A stretch of DNA of 64,000 bases, taken from contig CM034548.1 in the NCBI GenBank assembly GCA_020055645.1, positions 46,058,296-46,122,295 of the forward strand. The letters are read 5' to 3'. Source of the stretch: Tomocerus qinae. Taxonomy: Eukaryota > Arthropoda > Collembola > Entomobryomorpha > Tomoceridae. The notes under the pieces were generated by a model. That model worked only from the letters and a program-made list of their open reading frames with translations, ran no database searches and was not told the origin of the DNA. A program made the position numbers and the translations under genes. Below, piece by piece: positions 14,801-28,590 of this stretch (the first letter of the stretch is position 1; the number at the start of each line of letters is the position of its first letter).

Positions 14801-17800
14801 TGAGACGCAGTGCCTACTTCCGTAAATGATAGAGTCTAACTATGATGTATATTATATCGTTACATTAGCCGTTATTTGATGTAGCTGAGAAGAAGGGTCG
14901 AACCCAGTCACTCACTTTTGCAAATCCGATTAAACAACAGAGCGAGATCTCAATGGCAAACAATGCCTCTTTCTAACTCGTCATCCTCTCTGCATTCACC
15001 GTCATATTTTCTTAGAATGTGCCTACTTTTCCAGTTATTCACTAAATTGTGTTGTTGCAGTCTATTAATATTTTCCTGTCGACCTACTATGCTTAATAAT
15101 CTTGTCTTTAAATTGGTGCACCTACAAGAAGTACATTACAATATCATATTTACTAGCTATAGACGACTATGTAATCATATACAATCTGTATAGGTGCTTT
15201 ATTGTATTATTATTAGGCAATCCATATAACTCTGAGTGGAAGACACACACTCACTCGATGATGTCATGTTATTTGTATTCTGTCTGCAGCAAGAATAAAT
15301 AGCACAAACGTGTGTTTACCATGCCACAGGATAGGTAGAATATTGATACCTAGCGTAAAAGGATCTCTTTCTTAGGTATACACTTCTTGAATATATTGTT
15401 TCTTTTTCACGAAAAGGTAAACACAGTTATGGAACCACTATACAGAAAGAGGATATTGTTGAGTCTTGGCAGCAGTGAGCCCAACTCACACTTAATACAC
15501 AATAATGTAGAGTACGGCTATGAGTCTTGTATCAACCCAAATGGAGTTAATAATGCTATCAATTCTTTCATTTCCCCAGATATTGTGGTCTATTTATCTC
15601 AAGTGATAGAGATATAGATGAATGGTCCATTTGTAAAGTGAAAATTTGTGAGATGCTTAAGTTGTAAGTAAATGGTTGTTTGTGTACGGATAGAGAGGAA
15701 TTTGAGTGACATTGAAGTATTTAAGGATCTGTTTGCAAAGAGAGAGAGAGAGGAGTAAGTAAGAAGAAAGGTGTACTCTGACTGAAGTAGAGACAGGGAG
15801 GAACAATAGGAAAGGAATTAGATTAGAGAAGTGATGTGAGTAATTTGAATTGGAGAGTGGAGAGAGACGGAGGTTGGAGGAAGGATTGAATGGATGGCAA
15901 ACGATAGAGATGAATTGATTGAAACGACATTAGGTAAGAAAGAATGGGAAAAGAGAGCGGAAGTTGTGTCTGTCCCGTCCTACTCTGGCCTATTTATATA
16001 AATGGGGAGCGGGAGGAGTAAATAATCTCCGTGCTCAGCTCACCTAAACTGCCGAGCTCCAATGAGATGAGTCGAATGAAATCAGTGCCTGGGTAATGGA
16101 AATGATATTTTGTGTGCGAGGGCAATAAAATGAAATAGTTAATCTATCTTATAAATACCCAGGTACATGCAACAGTAATAATAAAGGCTATTCTCAAGTG
16201 GTCCATTGTCTGTTTGCTCAGGAACGTCTATAAATAGTGCACAGGCAGTGTCCTATAATGCACAATATATTGTTGGAGTGGTAGTATTTGAAGAAAGATC
16301 GCCCGTAGACACGATTATATTTAGTTCAGTTCACTCACAATCCAATCACTCACTCATTGTCAGTCAGTTTTGACGGAGAAACAACAATTGAGAAGAACGG
16401 GTCTCGGGGCTATGGCTTGCAATTGCAGAGACATCAGAAGAAAATAATTCACTAGGGCGGAAGGCCAAGTCGTGGCAAGGCAAGACAAAACCAGACGGAG
16501 AAGCGGCTAAAACAATGATCTGTTGTGGCCTGGCAATTTCAGAAGAGCCACCCTAAGAGCGATCAAGTCAAAAGAAAGCTCCGAGTGCACATGAATGTGT
16601 AAGTCCTGTGTGCACTTCACTAGCTATCTCATATCAGAGTAGTCGCCTTTCACAATAAGAGAAAGTTGGTGAGAGTGAAAGCGAGAGAAAGAGAGAGAGA
16701 GAGAGAACCCTTTCGCTGGTCGCTCTCATGTGCTACTGACACTGCGAGATGAACAGCTTTATAGGGAGAGGGAATGAAACTTTCTGCCTGCGAACTGCGA
16801 CTACCAACACGGACTGACGACGATGGTGACGCTGTGTGTGATATTCCTCCTTTCTCCAGCTTTCACTTCTTGTCAGCCTGAGTTTCATTTGACTCCGTAG
16901 AACTGTAACGACGACTCAAGTCCGTCTTTTCACTCACTCAGTTCCTCCACAGACAACAACCCAGGCTCATACACTCCGCACTGGTCTCCGCCAAAATAAG
17001 CCGACTTTCACCGTTGTGAAAGTAGAGGCAGTATGTTAAGCACTCACTGTCATTACATCTCTGCTAACTGTTATGGTATCAGTAGTAGTAACCGAGGAAT
17101 GTGCTCTTTATTCACAACATACTCCCGTCCGTAGTATACATACAGAGACAACGTAGTAGTAGGTGCAATCTATTAATGCGGAAACCAGCCAGAATTTCTC
17201 CTGGCTTCCTTTCCCTTTCCTATTTGCCTCTGCTATGATAAAATTACTGACGATGAGTACATATTTGTACACTTTCCTATGTGCAGAGGAATGCGAGGAA
17301 GCAACAGCAACCGAACTCAAACCAAGACAGGTCTTTGTTGGCTCTCTTTCCTTTTTGGCATCAGTTTCCTACATTCTCCTGCCTACTAACTACTGAACGC
17401 AGTTGCTTACTAAGCTAACTCTGATCGCATGCTTCCCAATTTCACTCTCTCGCATACTTCCCAAAGAAAACACAGACGATGTTATGTCCTTACGTGTAAC
17501 TAATCTCTTGTATCGAGCTCACTGGACAGAAATCAATTTTTGGCACAACTTACACTAGATTTCTAAAAATAGTGGATAAAATGTTACGCGTCCAAATTGT
17601 GTCACTCCCAGTAAAATCCGCTTTTTCAGAGTGACCACGTTTTGTTGGGATTATAGAGGCAATATTTATAGTCATAGACCAGGCTAGTAGGGATGTCGGA
17701 GGTGTACATCCAGATATTTGTAGTCTACAATACTACTACCAGAGTATAATAGCCATGCACGTCTGAGAATTGTAAGTCGGTTGGGATACACGTAAATAAG

Positions 17801-18925
17801 TCGATGTAGTAATATCATGCTTGGGCTGGGTGGAGTGCAGGCTGACTTAGAGGATGATGCGAGGGAAGAGGCACAGAGAAAGCTGAACACTCAAGGAGAA
17901 ATTGCGGCAGTCAAAGTTGCTTTCCTCTGGCTGTCTTCTTCACTTGACTCGGACTATTCCGAGCCATGTCCAGGAATACGTTGGCAATTGGCACGCGGAG
18001 AGTAGCAAAAAAGAGAACAGTGGGGAAGGGAGAATAAACTGACTTGACTGCAAAATATCCACTCCAGCAGCCAGTCAACACTCTCATCCCCACTCCCTTC
18101 ATTCAACACTGATTGGGAGACGTTGAATTTCTCTTTCAGTTTGATCTCCAGCTGACATCACTTCACTTCAAACATTCTATTTTCATTCTCTACCTTCAGA
18201 CTCCTCTCCAACGACTCCAAACATCTAATCTTCACCCTATACCTACTCCACTCCCCAAATCCTGAGAGATCAAATCTATAACTATCAGCAAAATGTGAAG
18301 TAGAATTTTAAAACCTTTCAAATTGACTTTCCTACAGAAAACGCCCCACTTTACTATTAATAATCCCATCTCTTTTATCCGTTTAGATTGAAAAACCACA
18401 GTCAGTCCAAATCTTTTCCACAGTTTCAAATCGAAAACAATATTCCCACTCACTGTTTCAAGCAGCAGTACATTGCTGACAATGGTTTCACGCCCAACCT
18501 TTGTCTCCTACTGTATACTAACAGCATTGTAGCCTTACTTCTTTTAGATTGGTAGCAAAAGTAAATGAAATAGGGCAAATTTAATAAATATCTCATAAAT
18601 ACATGGCAAAAATGAAAAAATCAAAGCATTTCTTAAGACACAATTACATTAGATCCTGTAATTCAGTAAAGATAGTCCCGTTTACAATCAATCATGATCA
18701 TTTTATTATTAGTTGGCGTCAGTGTTATAAGTGCAGTAGATGAAAAACATTCTAGAACTTAGACAGTTATATTAACTAAAGGACAATTTATTTTGCTTTT
18801 AATTAATAAATACTTTTAGATCTAATATAGTTATTCTAAATTTCGTAAACAATATTAAAGGAATAAAATTTAAAAATGTGGACAATCATGAGACGTAGAA
18901 AGGAGAAGGATTCACGACAAAATGT
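8858..18925. other. Gene-free stretch with simple repeats
   Basis: No gene could be supported. Open frames such as those around 14400-14800 and 17160-17400 lack family motifs and overlap in several frames, as chance frames do. The part from about 15700 to 17000 is purine-rich, with (GA)n runs at about 15739-15752 and 16689-16706, and looks somewhat richer in G+C. It could contain a promoter or untranslated exon, but no start site or splice pair stands out enough to annotate. Confidence 0.55.
16689..16706. repeat. (GA)n microsatellite
   Basis: Uninterrupted GA dinucleotide run of about nine units inside a wider purine-rich region. GA runs bind GAGA-type factors in arthropods, but here this is only a simple repeat seen in sequence. 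Confidence 0.8.
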
Positions 18926-19180
18926 TTATTACTAGGCCACCAGCGCTGGCTATATATTTAATTTCAAAGATTTACGTATCAACATTTTGACGGACTTATA
19001 CTTAATACTAACCCAGAAAATATTTAATTTTTTATGTAATATGCATTGTATTTGGTCTTGCACATTTTGTATTTTAGCTCTCCCTACCACACGTACATAG
19101 ATACGTATATTGGTATATAGATAGGTTTTATTGCTTTCATCAAGACGGTGGTTATAATATAGAGATACATGAATACGGAG
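18926..19180. repeat. Dispersed repeat R1, fragment b (longest)
   Basis: The first half matches 28447-28590: ACTAGGCCACCAG, then an AATTTCAAA block, then TAAGTAATATGCATT-like sequence. The second half matches 1283-1400. This copy therefore links the other two fragments into one family of at least 250 bp. Identity is low, so the copies are old. On the minus strand the end reads CTGGTGGCCTAGTA, loosely like a tRNA A box, so a SINE is conceivable but unproven. Confidence 0.45.
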
Positions 19181-22100
19181 GAATGGAGTATGTTTTAATG
19201 TGTTTGTACTTTTCATACGACATCATTTTTACATTCTATCTACTTAATCGCAATAAACTAAAAGTCTTCGATACTATTTGACACTTATTGCTTCTTTTGT
19301 TTTCCTGTCTCTAGTTCGCATGAAAGTCATGCAGTCCTTCAGATGATAATGAGTGTAGTTTGAAAGGAAATCAATATATACGGGGCAATATGTATTAATG
19401 TACCTGGGTAGACCATCATTTTTATTAGGACATCAGCCTCCACTTCTGACGTGTAATGTAATAAAGTTAGTTTTCATTGCTGCAAACTTTATTATCTATT
19501 TATGTAAGTGAAGGTAAACAAGTTGTGTAATGCTGGTTATAAGACGGCCATTATAGTGCAATTTTTTCAGCTTGTTCTAGATTCGTCGAGTGTGAATGAT
19601 GCGCATAACATCCTGGTATACTTTTTCGTGGTATCACAAATAAAAACTATATGCCTACTTTGGTCATATGTTTATCGCATCTAACCTGAATTGTCAACTA
19701 CTTGATACTTTGTCTCTTTAACTAAAGAAATCACTTATTGCTTTCGTACATGGTTCTACATAATTCTATACATGGCTATCAAAACAAACCAAACACAGAA
19801 CAAAAAAATTATTCCGCTTGGAATTTGAATGAGATCTGGTTGGAGCAGGTTTATTGAGGACATGGATGTTTTACACCAGAAATTATTTTATTGCTCCTTT
19901 TTGTGTTGAAATCTTATTCATTTTTATTTTTTTCCCAAAAAATATTTTTGAAATGAACGCTATTGTAATCCTTAGCTATCAAGGTAATGCTATAATGATT
20001 CGTGATATAAGATTAGTGGAGAATGTCATTTAAGTAAGGTAATGGCAAGCTTAGCATGTCCCCTCTTTACATTTTTTGCATCAATTTTTAATGTTTAATA
20101 TTATGTCATAATATGTCATAAAATCCATTATTTTAAAAAGTATTCTTGGCTATTATACTATATTACTTACAATAATGGAAGCGTCGGATATTTTGGTCAC
20201 TGTATTTCCTTTGGACAGTCCTTAAATAAAATGGTAGCACTACTTATATAGTATGAAAATAACCGACTAAGCAATACAGAACCTACTAGGTGGTTTTCAA
20301 CAAATTTCGTTTTAAACAGGTTGCAGAGTAGTAGTAGATAAACCAATTTTTTACAATGAAACTTTTATTAATTATTAATGCTACCCCGTTTCCGTACAGT
20401 TTACTACGTGCCACTCAATTCTCAGTGACACTAAAGCAATTTACGACGTGATTAATGATCACAATGTAAACACGAATAAATTTTTCATGTTAGAAAATGA
20501 TACAGAATCGATTTATTCAGCTTATGATTGCTTATAGATATCGCAATACTATTATGCTATTTAGATAGTATCATAGCTAAGATTACATTCCTACAATCCC
20601 TCTTTGTCGAACACGGAGTCATAAATATTACAGTAACATTGTGAATGGAATATGAAGAGCAGCAACACTTTTATGCAATAAACCCCTTACACAAAATCGT
20701 TAAAATGGAACATTAATGACCTACGAATCCGGGCTAATGTAGTAGAAGAATCTTCTTTGGTGGTTTGTAGACAAATAGATCACATTTTACCGCTGGCAAC
20801 GTAAAACGACGGAATGGCTGACAAAGTTTACAAAAACCGACCCAGTCTCAAGATACCTGTCTTCTCGACAAACAATGTCTTATACGGAATAGAATTTTTC
20901 TGTTGACACCCAATCAATTATGAATTTCATAGAAAAGATTGTCATCAGGCAAACAATCTCAAATTTAACCACAATTTTGTAGGAAATATGGAGTTGATAT
21001 ATCTCAACTTGGTGAATAACATTTGAATCAAATGTCAGCATGTAACCAAGCAATAAGCATTTTAAACGGAGTATGTATTAATAGTCTGATATTTAAATAT
21101 ATTGCACATTGTATTTTCTGTTCAAGTCTCAACCTAATCATAGCTAAATTTAGTGCATCTTAATGAATCTTTTATTTGACATATCAAATATTTTTTACAC
21201 TGTCAAAATTGTAGTTTAATATCATCATGGTACTCTGTACTACTCAAAAACGTCAAAACTTGCGTTATATGCACGCTAAATCAAATTATAGATATTAGAA
21301 TTTTCCAATGTCAGTGCCAACAACACTCACCAAGCCTTAATATTTATTGCCGTTTTTAACCCGCATCCAAGTTTTGTATTCTCATTGCCATTTCCTTCCA
21401 TTTTACAAAAAGTTTTCTTCTTGTCTGGCGTTTACGCTAAGTCGCATTAATTAAATGAAGCCCAAGTTCATTAACCAATTATGATATATTTTATCATTTC
21501 ATATTTTTCTGATAATACTATTTTATACCTTTATCTCAATTTCTCTATTTTCTCATTGGGGAGGATATATTCAAATTGTGACACAACTATAGAAGCGTTT
21601 TTGAATTTTCCTTTATTTTACTGAATATTGATAGTCCATATCTGCCTAAGTTCTTCAAATGTGAGATAATTACATACCAAGAAGAAAATCCTTGTGGGTA
21701 AATTTTGTGCATTATCATTTTTGTCACATAGCATGCCTCGGTTTTCTCAATTTCATTTAAAATGATTGTATGCCTTCTGAATAGGAGCAAATTGGAATAA
21801 TATGTAGATGTTGATAGACTTGAGTTGAAAAATCTTGTTCAGTGTAAATGCAGACTGCCTAAGTATGTAGGAAACAATCGTATTTTCTAAAGTCCCAGTG
21901 CAGAACGTTGGATGGTGAAAATTAGTGGTAGTAGTCAAAGAAGCAGTAGATGAAGATCAGTAGTAGTAGTCAAAGCAGTATGTAGGTGAAGATTAGTATA
22001 TTATAGTCGATACAAAATTTCAGCATGTAGAATGGATAATCGTATTCCCCCATTTTTGTGTAAATTTTCTTTGCGTGGCTGTAACTGGTTGACTGTGAAA

Positions 22101-25100
22101 ATGCAATTCTTGGTGCACACGTTTGGTGATGGTGAGAGTGGATTGAAATTTTCATTTCAGGATGAGTAGAATTGCAAATAGAGAGTATATGTGGGAGATA
22201 TGGAATAGATTTCCATTCAGTATTAGATTATAGTTATATGTGGAGGGACTGGCAATAGATTCAGACAGCTGAAATGGAAATCGCCCATTGTCAGGCAGCA
22301 GCAAATATGCATTGCACTAGACGATACGTACAACTACATTTAGGAAACCTCCGCCTTGCCCATGCAGTTTAAGCGCCCGATAGCCAAAAGGAACAAGTGA
22401 AAGCAAAAATGAAAGCAAATGCCGCATTCCTCCAGACAGCTTTTTTTCTTCAGTGCTCGTTGGATTCGATTCAGATCAGCAGCTCGGCTCAGAGTAAACT
22501 TTCCTTGGGTTTTATCATCTTTGCTATACTAATATACGGAACCATTCAATAGGATTTTTACGAAAAAATATTATACTCTTTACCCTTCTCCGTGTGCACA
22601 CACTTATAAATATATTTTATATACATACAAGGGTAGAGCTATTATTTTATACCTTTCTCCATGCACACGCTTTCAGAGCTGTAGGGATCTTTGTCTCCGT
22701 CGTATGCTACGTATCACTTTTGGCAATGTAAAACTAAAGCAATAGAGATACAAAGCTGGTTCTCAACATCACAACTCTTATACGCTTCCCATGATGCGTA
22801 TCACTGATACGATGTCTATATCTGTGCTCCATGAACTGTTATGTATAAACGCTTTCTCCCACATATTGTGTATTCCTTATAAACCAATCTTTCTCCCTGT
22901 CTTTGACACGCCATACTAACCAACCAAATGGAAAAACTATTTATAGTATTTGTATATCTTTCATATATCCACAGAATTTCCTATAATGCCCCGTCCTCCA
23001 TGTTGGCCAACGTATATTTAACAGACTATGCAGAACATACATACACATTTCAAATCAGTCTGCTCACGCGAAAGCTACTACATCAGTTAAAATAAAAGAA
23101 CAAATTTTGTTCGGCATCTCTACTAACACTTCTACTGCACATACATTGACTGTACTTTGTAATGTACCCACCACATTCTATTTATCGCTAGTTGTTTTCA
23201 TTTGAATCGCTTCTCTGGCAAAGAGAAAACATATGAGGATGACTGCAGCTCGTGTACAAAGAGTGGCATAAAATCCACTTTTGGGATGAACAGTGTTGGA
23301 TTTCAAAGGTAGACCTTGTGCTTTCTACCGCCGAGTGAAAGCAGGCAGGCCAATTATTAAAGTTCCGAATTTCAACTAGCCAACTTGTACATAGACAGAA
23401 GAACTAGACTATACATAAATATTTTGTTGTGGCTAAAAACAACTTGCAGTTACTGCAATAATATTATATTGTTAGATATACACATTGCAAGAAGTGTTTT
23501 GCACTATCATCACGATGAATGCTTACCAACTGTGGGAACAATTCATGCGAAGAAAACTTTGTCCGTGAGGCAGTTTGGTTTTAATGCTGCACTCTATTTT
23601 CACAGCATAACTGTAAAAATCATAAAATTCCGAATTGTAATTTGGGAACCCTGATGAAGATGACAGAATATTCTCTTGAACTGGTTTACATTAGCAGCGA
23701 AGCGCGTGTGGAGTACCGTCCCCGTATGTACGGTGATAAGCGAGATAAAGATCTTCTTATGCATTTCATTTTGCCAATAACACAGGCGGAGGAATTGTAC
23801 ATCTGTACGGTTTTGTTTGTAGTGATCACAGATAAACAGTGCTTGTCTATCTGTAGAACAGTAGTAGAAGGTAAGTAGGAATGCAAAACAGATGATGGTA
23901 ACACTGCCACCCATTATAAAGAACATCTACGTGACTCTCTCTCCGTCCGGAGTGTGTTTTGTATGTATTTGATGTGAGATAGATAAAAGAAACACGAACC
24001 AACAACGAGTCAACGAGTGTGGCAGTTTACCTATGAAGTATCCAACCAAGTCAAGTTGGTCTCGGCTGTAATATTCTCTTGCTATTAATGAAACGTTCAG
24101 AGAGTAAGTAGCAGATATGCCACAATATTATATTCATCCCTACATTATAACAAGTCCCGTATTGGACTCTCCATCCACTACATTATGTGACTTTAGTTTA
24201 CTGGGCTTTTTCGTTCGGATCTTTCGGTCGGTGCAACTCACTGAGCCACCATGGCGACTCCTCTGTCTTAATGCAAGTCCGCACCCAGATCGACCCACTC
24301 TTAAGCATACTGGCATTTCACTCACTCCAAACAACATTCGAATTCTTCTTGCCACAGTACTTGTTGTCAAACTCCCATTCCTGCCCTCCTGCTATTAACG
24401 ACCACTTCTATGCAAATAATTACCAAATATCCTCCCACGCACCTGATTATTATTACCATTTTAACTTTCTTTGTTTGCGCCTGCGCTGAAGCCTCCAAAC
24501 GTCCGACCAAGTTGACCAGAAGAAAATTAAATCTTGTTAACGGATTGGCTGGCGTTAGCCTATCTGCTCATTCAGAGTTCATTCAATTGTAATAGCATTA
24601 AGTAGGTACCTACAATTACTTAATTACATTTCACATGCAGAAAGAGAAATGAGGAATGGCTCGAAGAATGTTATAATTCTGAAGATTTTTAAGTCACTCT
24701 TATTTATTTCATTACAAGATATTTAAAAGTTAAGGTCGTTATAATATCAGGATACAAGCAGGCTAAAGACTATTAGCAATAGTAGTGCATAGTAATGGTT
24801 GTACATAGCAGGATAGTATATAGTAGTACATATAGTACGATTTTTAGTAATAGTAGTACATGGTTTAACAAGGTATAACATTTTAGAACATACATAAATA
24901 TTTGTTATGGTCATTGTGTTATTGTATTGTACAGACGGTTCATATTTCGGTCGATATCCTTTATTATTTGTGACTCTAGACAACATAATAATTTGAATTT
25001 TTTATTTCAAAATTCAATATGTAAAACATTTTTAACTTTACAAGATTATTATTTGTATATATCTTGGTTAATATGAAATGCCTTAATCATGTGGTAATAA

Positions 25101-28100
25101 TATTGCATCTGGAGAAAATGTTAGCCATGTTGTCACACTCTAATACATAGCGCAACCCCCAGAATTAGGTATTGGATTTTATTTGGAAAGGGATTGTACA
25201 GTAATTGTACGTACAAACGTAAAGTACTGGATAATTTGATAAGCAATAGAAAAGCCAATACATTAACCAAATTTTATCAAAAACCGGGAATTAAATAGTT
25301 TTGTAAGTTTTTGGCTGTGGGTAAAATAATATTCAAATTGCATAGCCCTGGCCCATGAATGTTCTCTGACTGCCCTTTTATGTATATTTTATCAATCCTA
25401 AAAAACATAAATAAATAAAGTGGAAGTGCAGACGGTGGACTCCAACTGACTATATTATTATACCTACATGATTGAATGATGGGGATGTGAATTGTTGGGT
25501 ATTTGTTGAGAGTGTGTTTCGACTTCGGGGTAACACCGTGGGAGTTGTGGAGTAAGCGCACTGACTGAACTGAGGATATTCATAATAGTAGTAAGGAGAG
25601 AGTATAGCATAAAAGTGTAGTAACGATCCGATTTTTTTTGTTTCGGATCCGGGTACGTAGTAAAAGCAGAGACCTAGTTCTGCAGTGAAGAATCACTATC
25701 CATGTAGGTAATGTAGAAAAGTAATCCGCTCCTTTTCTTTCGGGTTAGTTGACTGTGTGTCTGTTCTCCACTCTCTCCGTGCATAATGCTATGCTGGTTC
25801 CTTTCTGTCACACTTGTCTCCTCTTCCTTGGTTGCTGGGAAAGCAGTTGCTCGACTTTCTCGTCGTCGTCTTCCCTCGTCCTCGAAGGAAACGCTTAGTT
25901 GAGGCAGGCAGGCTGTTTGGCGAGAGTGTTCGTTCAGCGCTGAACAGACTACATTTCCTCCTATCTATCTCTGAGCATTAAATAAGAGGGTAAAGTAAAC
26001 TCCATTTCTCCTTCTGCAAGTCCTCTTGCCAATTCCCCGTTTACTGCTCTATCTTTCTCATGAGTTCTGTGAAGTCAACGCTGATCTTCATCCGTAATCT
26101 TTCTTTTCTTTCCAATGCCCCCACTTCTATTTATCATTTATATCTGTACACAACTGGAATTCCTATTCTGATCACTCTGTTGACTCAACCAACCTTCAGT
26201 TAAGAAGGCCGAGTGAGACGTGTCATCCTAGACTCTTGCCCGCCTCGCCTATACCACCGCAGAAAGGATTTCTCTAATAATATTTAACGAGCTACTGGTA
26301 GCTGAGTATTATTAACGTGAGCTCATTTTGTGACGGAGAAAGTTGACTATGGTGGAATTAGTATTGCCCACTCAAACAGGCACAGATGTATGATGTCTGT
26401 ATTTTCCATGTCAGCCTTAGATGATTTTACTTGACAATATTCTCTCTTTACAAATAGGTGAAACACGCAGAGTAATCTTCTGACAAATCTTTTTGAGACC
26501 GCGTAATGCCGTGCAATTACATATCTACTGCCAAAAGATATAACTAACTCTACGGCGCACTGCTCAATTAGGATTGAGGGCACAATAGAAACTGTCATTT
26601 CGGGTATTACGTTTTTACTCGAACAAAGTAAGCCCAGGGATCCCAGTTTATTTTTCCAAAGTTTTTATTTATAAAAGGAGCTTCGGAGTTTTAAAATAAA
26701 GTTGCCTTTGAAAGGAATGGCCTATATTTTCTCTAATACCCATAATGAAGCCCCTACAGAAACATACACAACCGCATATGCAATTAAATACATCATGGAA
26801 AGTCGAATCATATAGCAATACTTAATTATACTGAAGCCCAACAATAGTGGATTTCGAAATATCGGCTTAAATGACATCTGCTATATAAAATAGTACATTT
26901 CAGTTGGCGTTGGCACATGTAGAATACATGAGAGACGTGGAAGGCAAAAATCCATCAAATTCTACACTGCTATTGTAGATAAATTAGTTAGGGCTTCTAG
27001 GCAGTGCCTGGTAGGCTGTGTAGTAGGGAAGGTAATAAGAGTATTATCATGCAAAGATATGCTTAGTGTATGCAGTTGTGATAAAGGCAATAATAGTATG
27101 TTTTCTGTAATTATGAAAGGTTAACTGAACAATAACTGAGATAACATTGAGTTTTAGTGTAACAAACAACACAATTACCAGAAATTAGAATATTGGACTT
27201 ATAGGCAAAGAGGTTGAAAATTAATGATGTTTCAGATACCCGTGCCTCCAAACTTCCACTATCACCTTACTTCCTAAATGACTTTGGCGCTTTACGTTGT
27301 CTGGCTGTAATGGTTTGTACTGGAAATACAGATAGTAGGCCATTGGTAATGGCAACAGATAATTGTAATTGACAAGCTAACTTTGACTTATTCGTGGTAA
27401 TGTTGACTTTTGATGTTTTTAGAATTAGTGATGCAGTTTATGTGGGTTGTTCTCTTTATGCATGCTGCATCAGAATAAAATATTATTGCTTCGAGTTTTT
27501 TGTTCTAACCCGAATGTGCTAGATCAGATGTGTTTTGTCAGTAAGTAGTGTTGTCAAATTAGGACAACTAAAGCAACACAGTAATAAATGTGTGGATGAA
27601 TAGAGTAAAACTTAATGAGCCAATTGGAACGACCTGTGACATGGCGTTTGCTGGCATGTCAGTCACACCAGTCAGAGAGCGTAATTAGTTTTCGCATGAA
27701 TTGTCATTGGCATAGAGTTTGTCAATATGCTGTAATCTCCAAGCACCAACTAATTGCACGAAGGAAGACCGTACACAACGTGATGCTCAACTATTATAAG
27801 AACAATGCAGCAACGAGAGGGAATAATATTATTATCATGTTTCCATACACTTAATGCTCTTTTCCAGCGAATAGTAAACACGCAATGGCTGTTCCAGTTG
27901 CAATGAATTGAACCTAACGATAAGTAATACCCCGCACAACACGCTACCAATTACTTATACCAATTGTCGTCCTCTTTGTTTTACCTTGCATTCTTACACT
28001 ACTATTCCCTACTCATCCATACTCATACCGGTGTCATGGGGGTTTATAATACAATCTTTTTAGTTCATGCACAACTCAGCTCTAGTGTTCGTACTAAAAT

Positions 28101-28446
28101 GAATACTATAAGTTGCTAATCATACTTATAGTAATTAATAAACGCAACGTGTAGCTAAAAATCCTCATTTTGATACTAAAAATAGTCATCAGAACGATTA
28201 ATACATACTGATATCATTTGGCAGGTTAGCAGAAATTCTCAGGCTAAATATAGTAAAGTGACTCCCTAACAATCAGAGAATGAAATCGTTTCTAATTTCA
28301 AACAAAAAAGAACAATTTTGACAGGTCTTAATAGGAATGACATGTCAGGACAATAAAAAACATGCCTAGTCGGTGATTTGAAGATTCAGAAATAGTTATG
28401 TAACTTTGAACCCTACAAATTACAAAATGTTAAACGTATTTGTCCT
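19181..28446. other. Gene-free stretch, mixed composition
   Basis: No gene could be supported. Visible structures are a two-unit tandem duplication at about 21926-21996 (GTAGTAGTCAAAG-type units), a loosely repeated CTTTCTCC-CACAC segment at about 22569-22690, TAGTA-rich sequence at about 24770-24870, and patches that look richer in G+C at about 24000-24560 and 25700-26250. A perfect 14-bp palindrome GTTCAGCGCTGAAC sits at 25932-25945. The frames around 23600-23930 and 24117-24490 overlap on both strands and show no protein signature. Confidence 0.55.
21926..21996. repeat. Two-unit imperfect tandem repeat
   Basis: Two adjacent units begin with GTAGTAGTCAAAG and continue through AGCAGTA-GATGAAGAT, with small length differences. 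Likely replication slippage; no function is implied. Confidence 0.6.
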
Positions 28447-28590
28447 GTACGTACTAGGCCACCAGTACTGCTGCTGAATTTCAAAAATGATTAGGCATGA
28501 ACATTTGGTTTAATTTCGAAATACGCTAATGTTAACTCGAAGTGAACTTGGTTGTTTTAAGTAATATGCATTATATGCACGCTTGCGCGT
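28447..28590. repeat. Dispersed repeat R1, fragment c
   Basis: Matches the first half of 18926-19180 in order: ACTAGGCCACCAG, AATTTCAAA, ACATTTGG-like, then TAAGTAATATGCATTATAT. The match fades on both sides. A diverged, truncated copy of an unclassified interspersed family. Confidence 0.45.

Noticed and set aside
14406-14803. Two overlapping plus-strand frames of 104 and 118 codons
   Set aside because: Different frames over the same DNA, no family signature, no start or splice support.
14890-14960. GGGTCGAACCC-like tRNA B box
   Set aside because: No matching A box at the right distance and no cloverleaf could be drawn.
23600-24490. Cluster of overlapping frames of 60-108 codons on both strands
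   Set aside because: They overlap each other in many frames without motifs or consistent splice sites; this reflects locally low stop density in a somewhat GC-richer patch.
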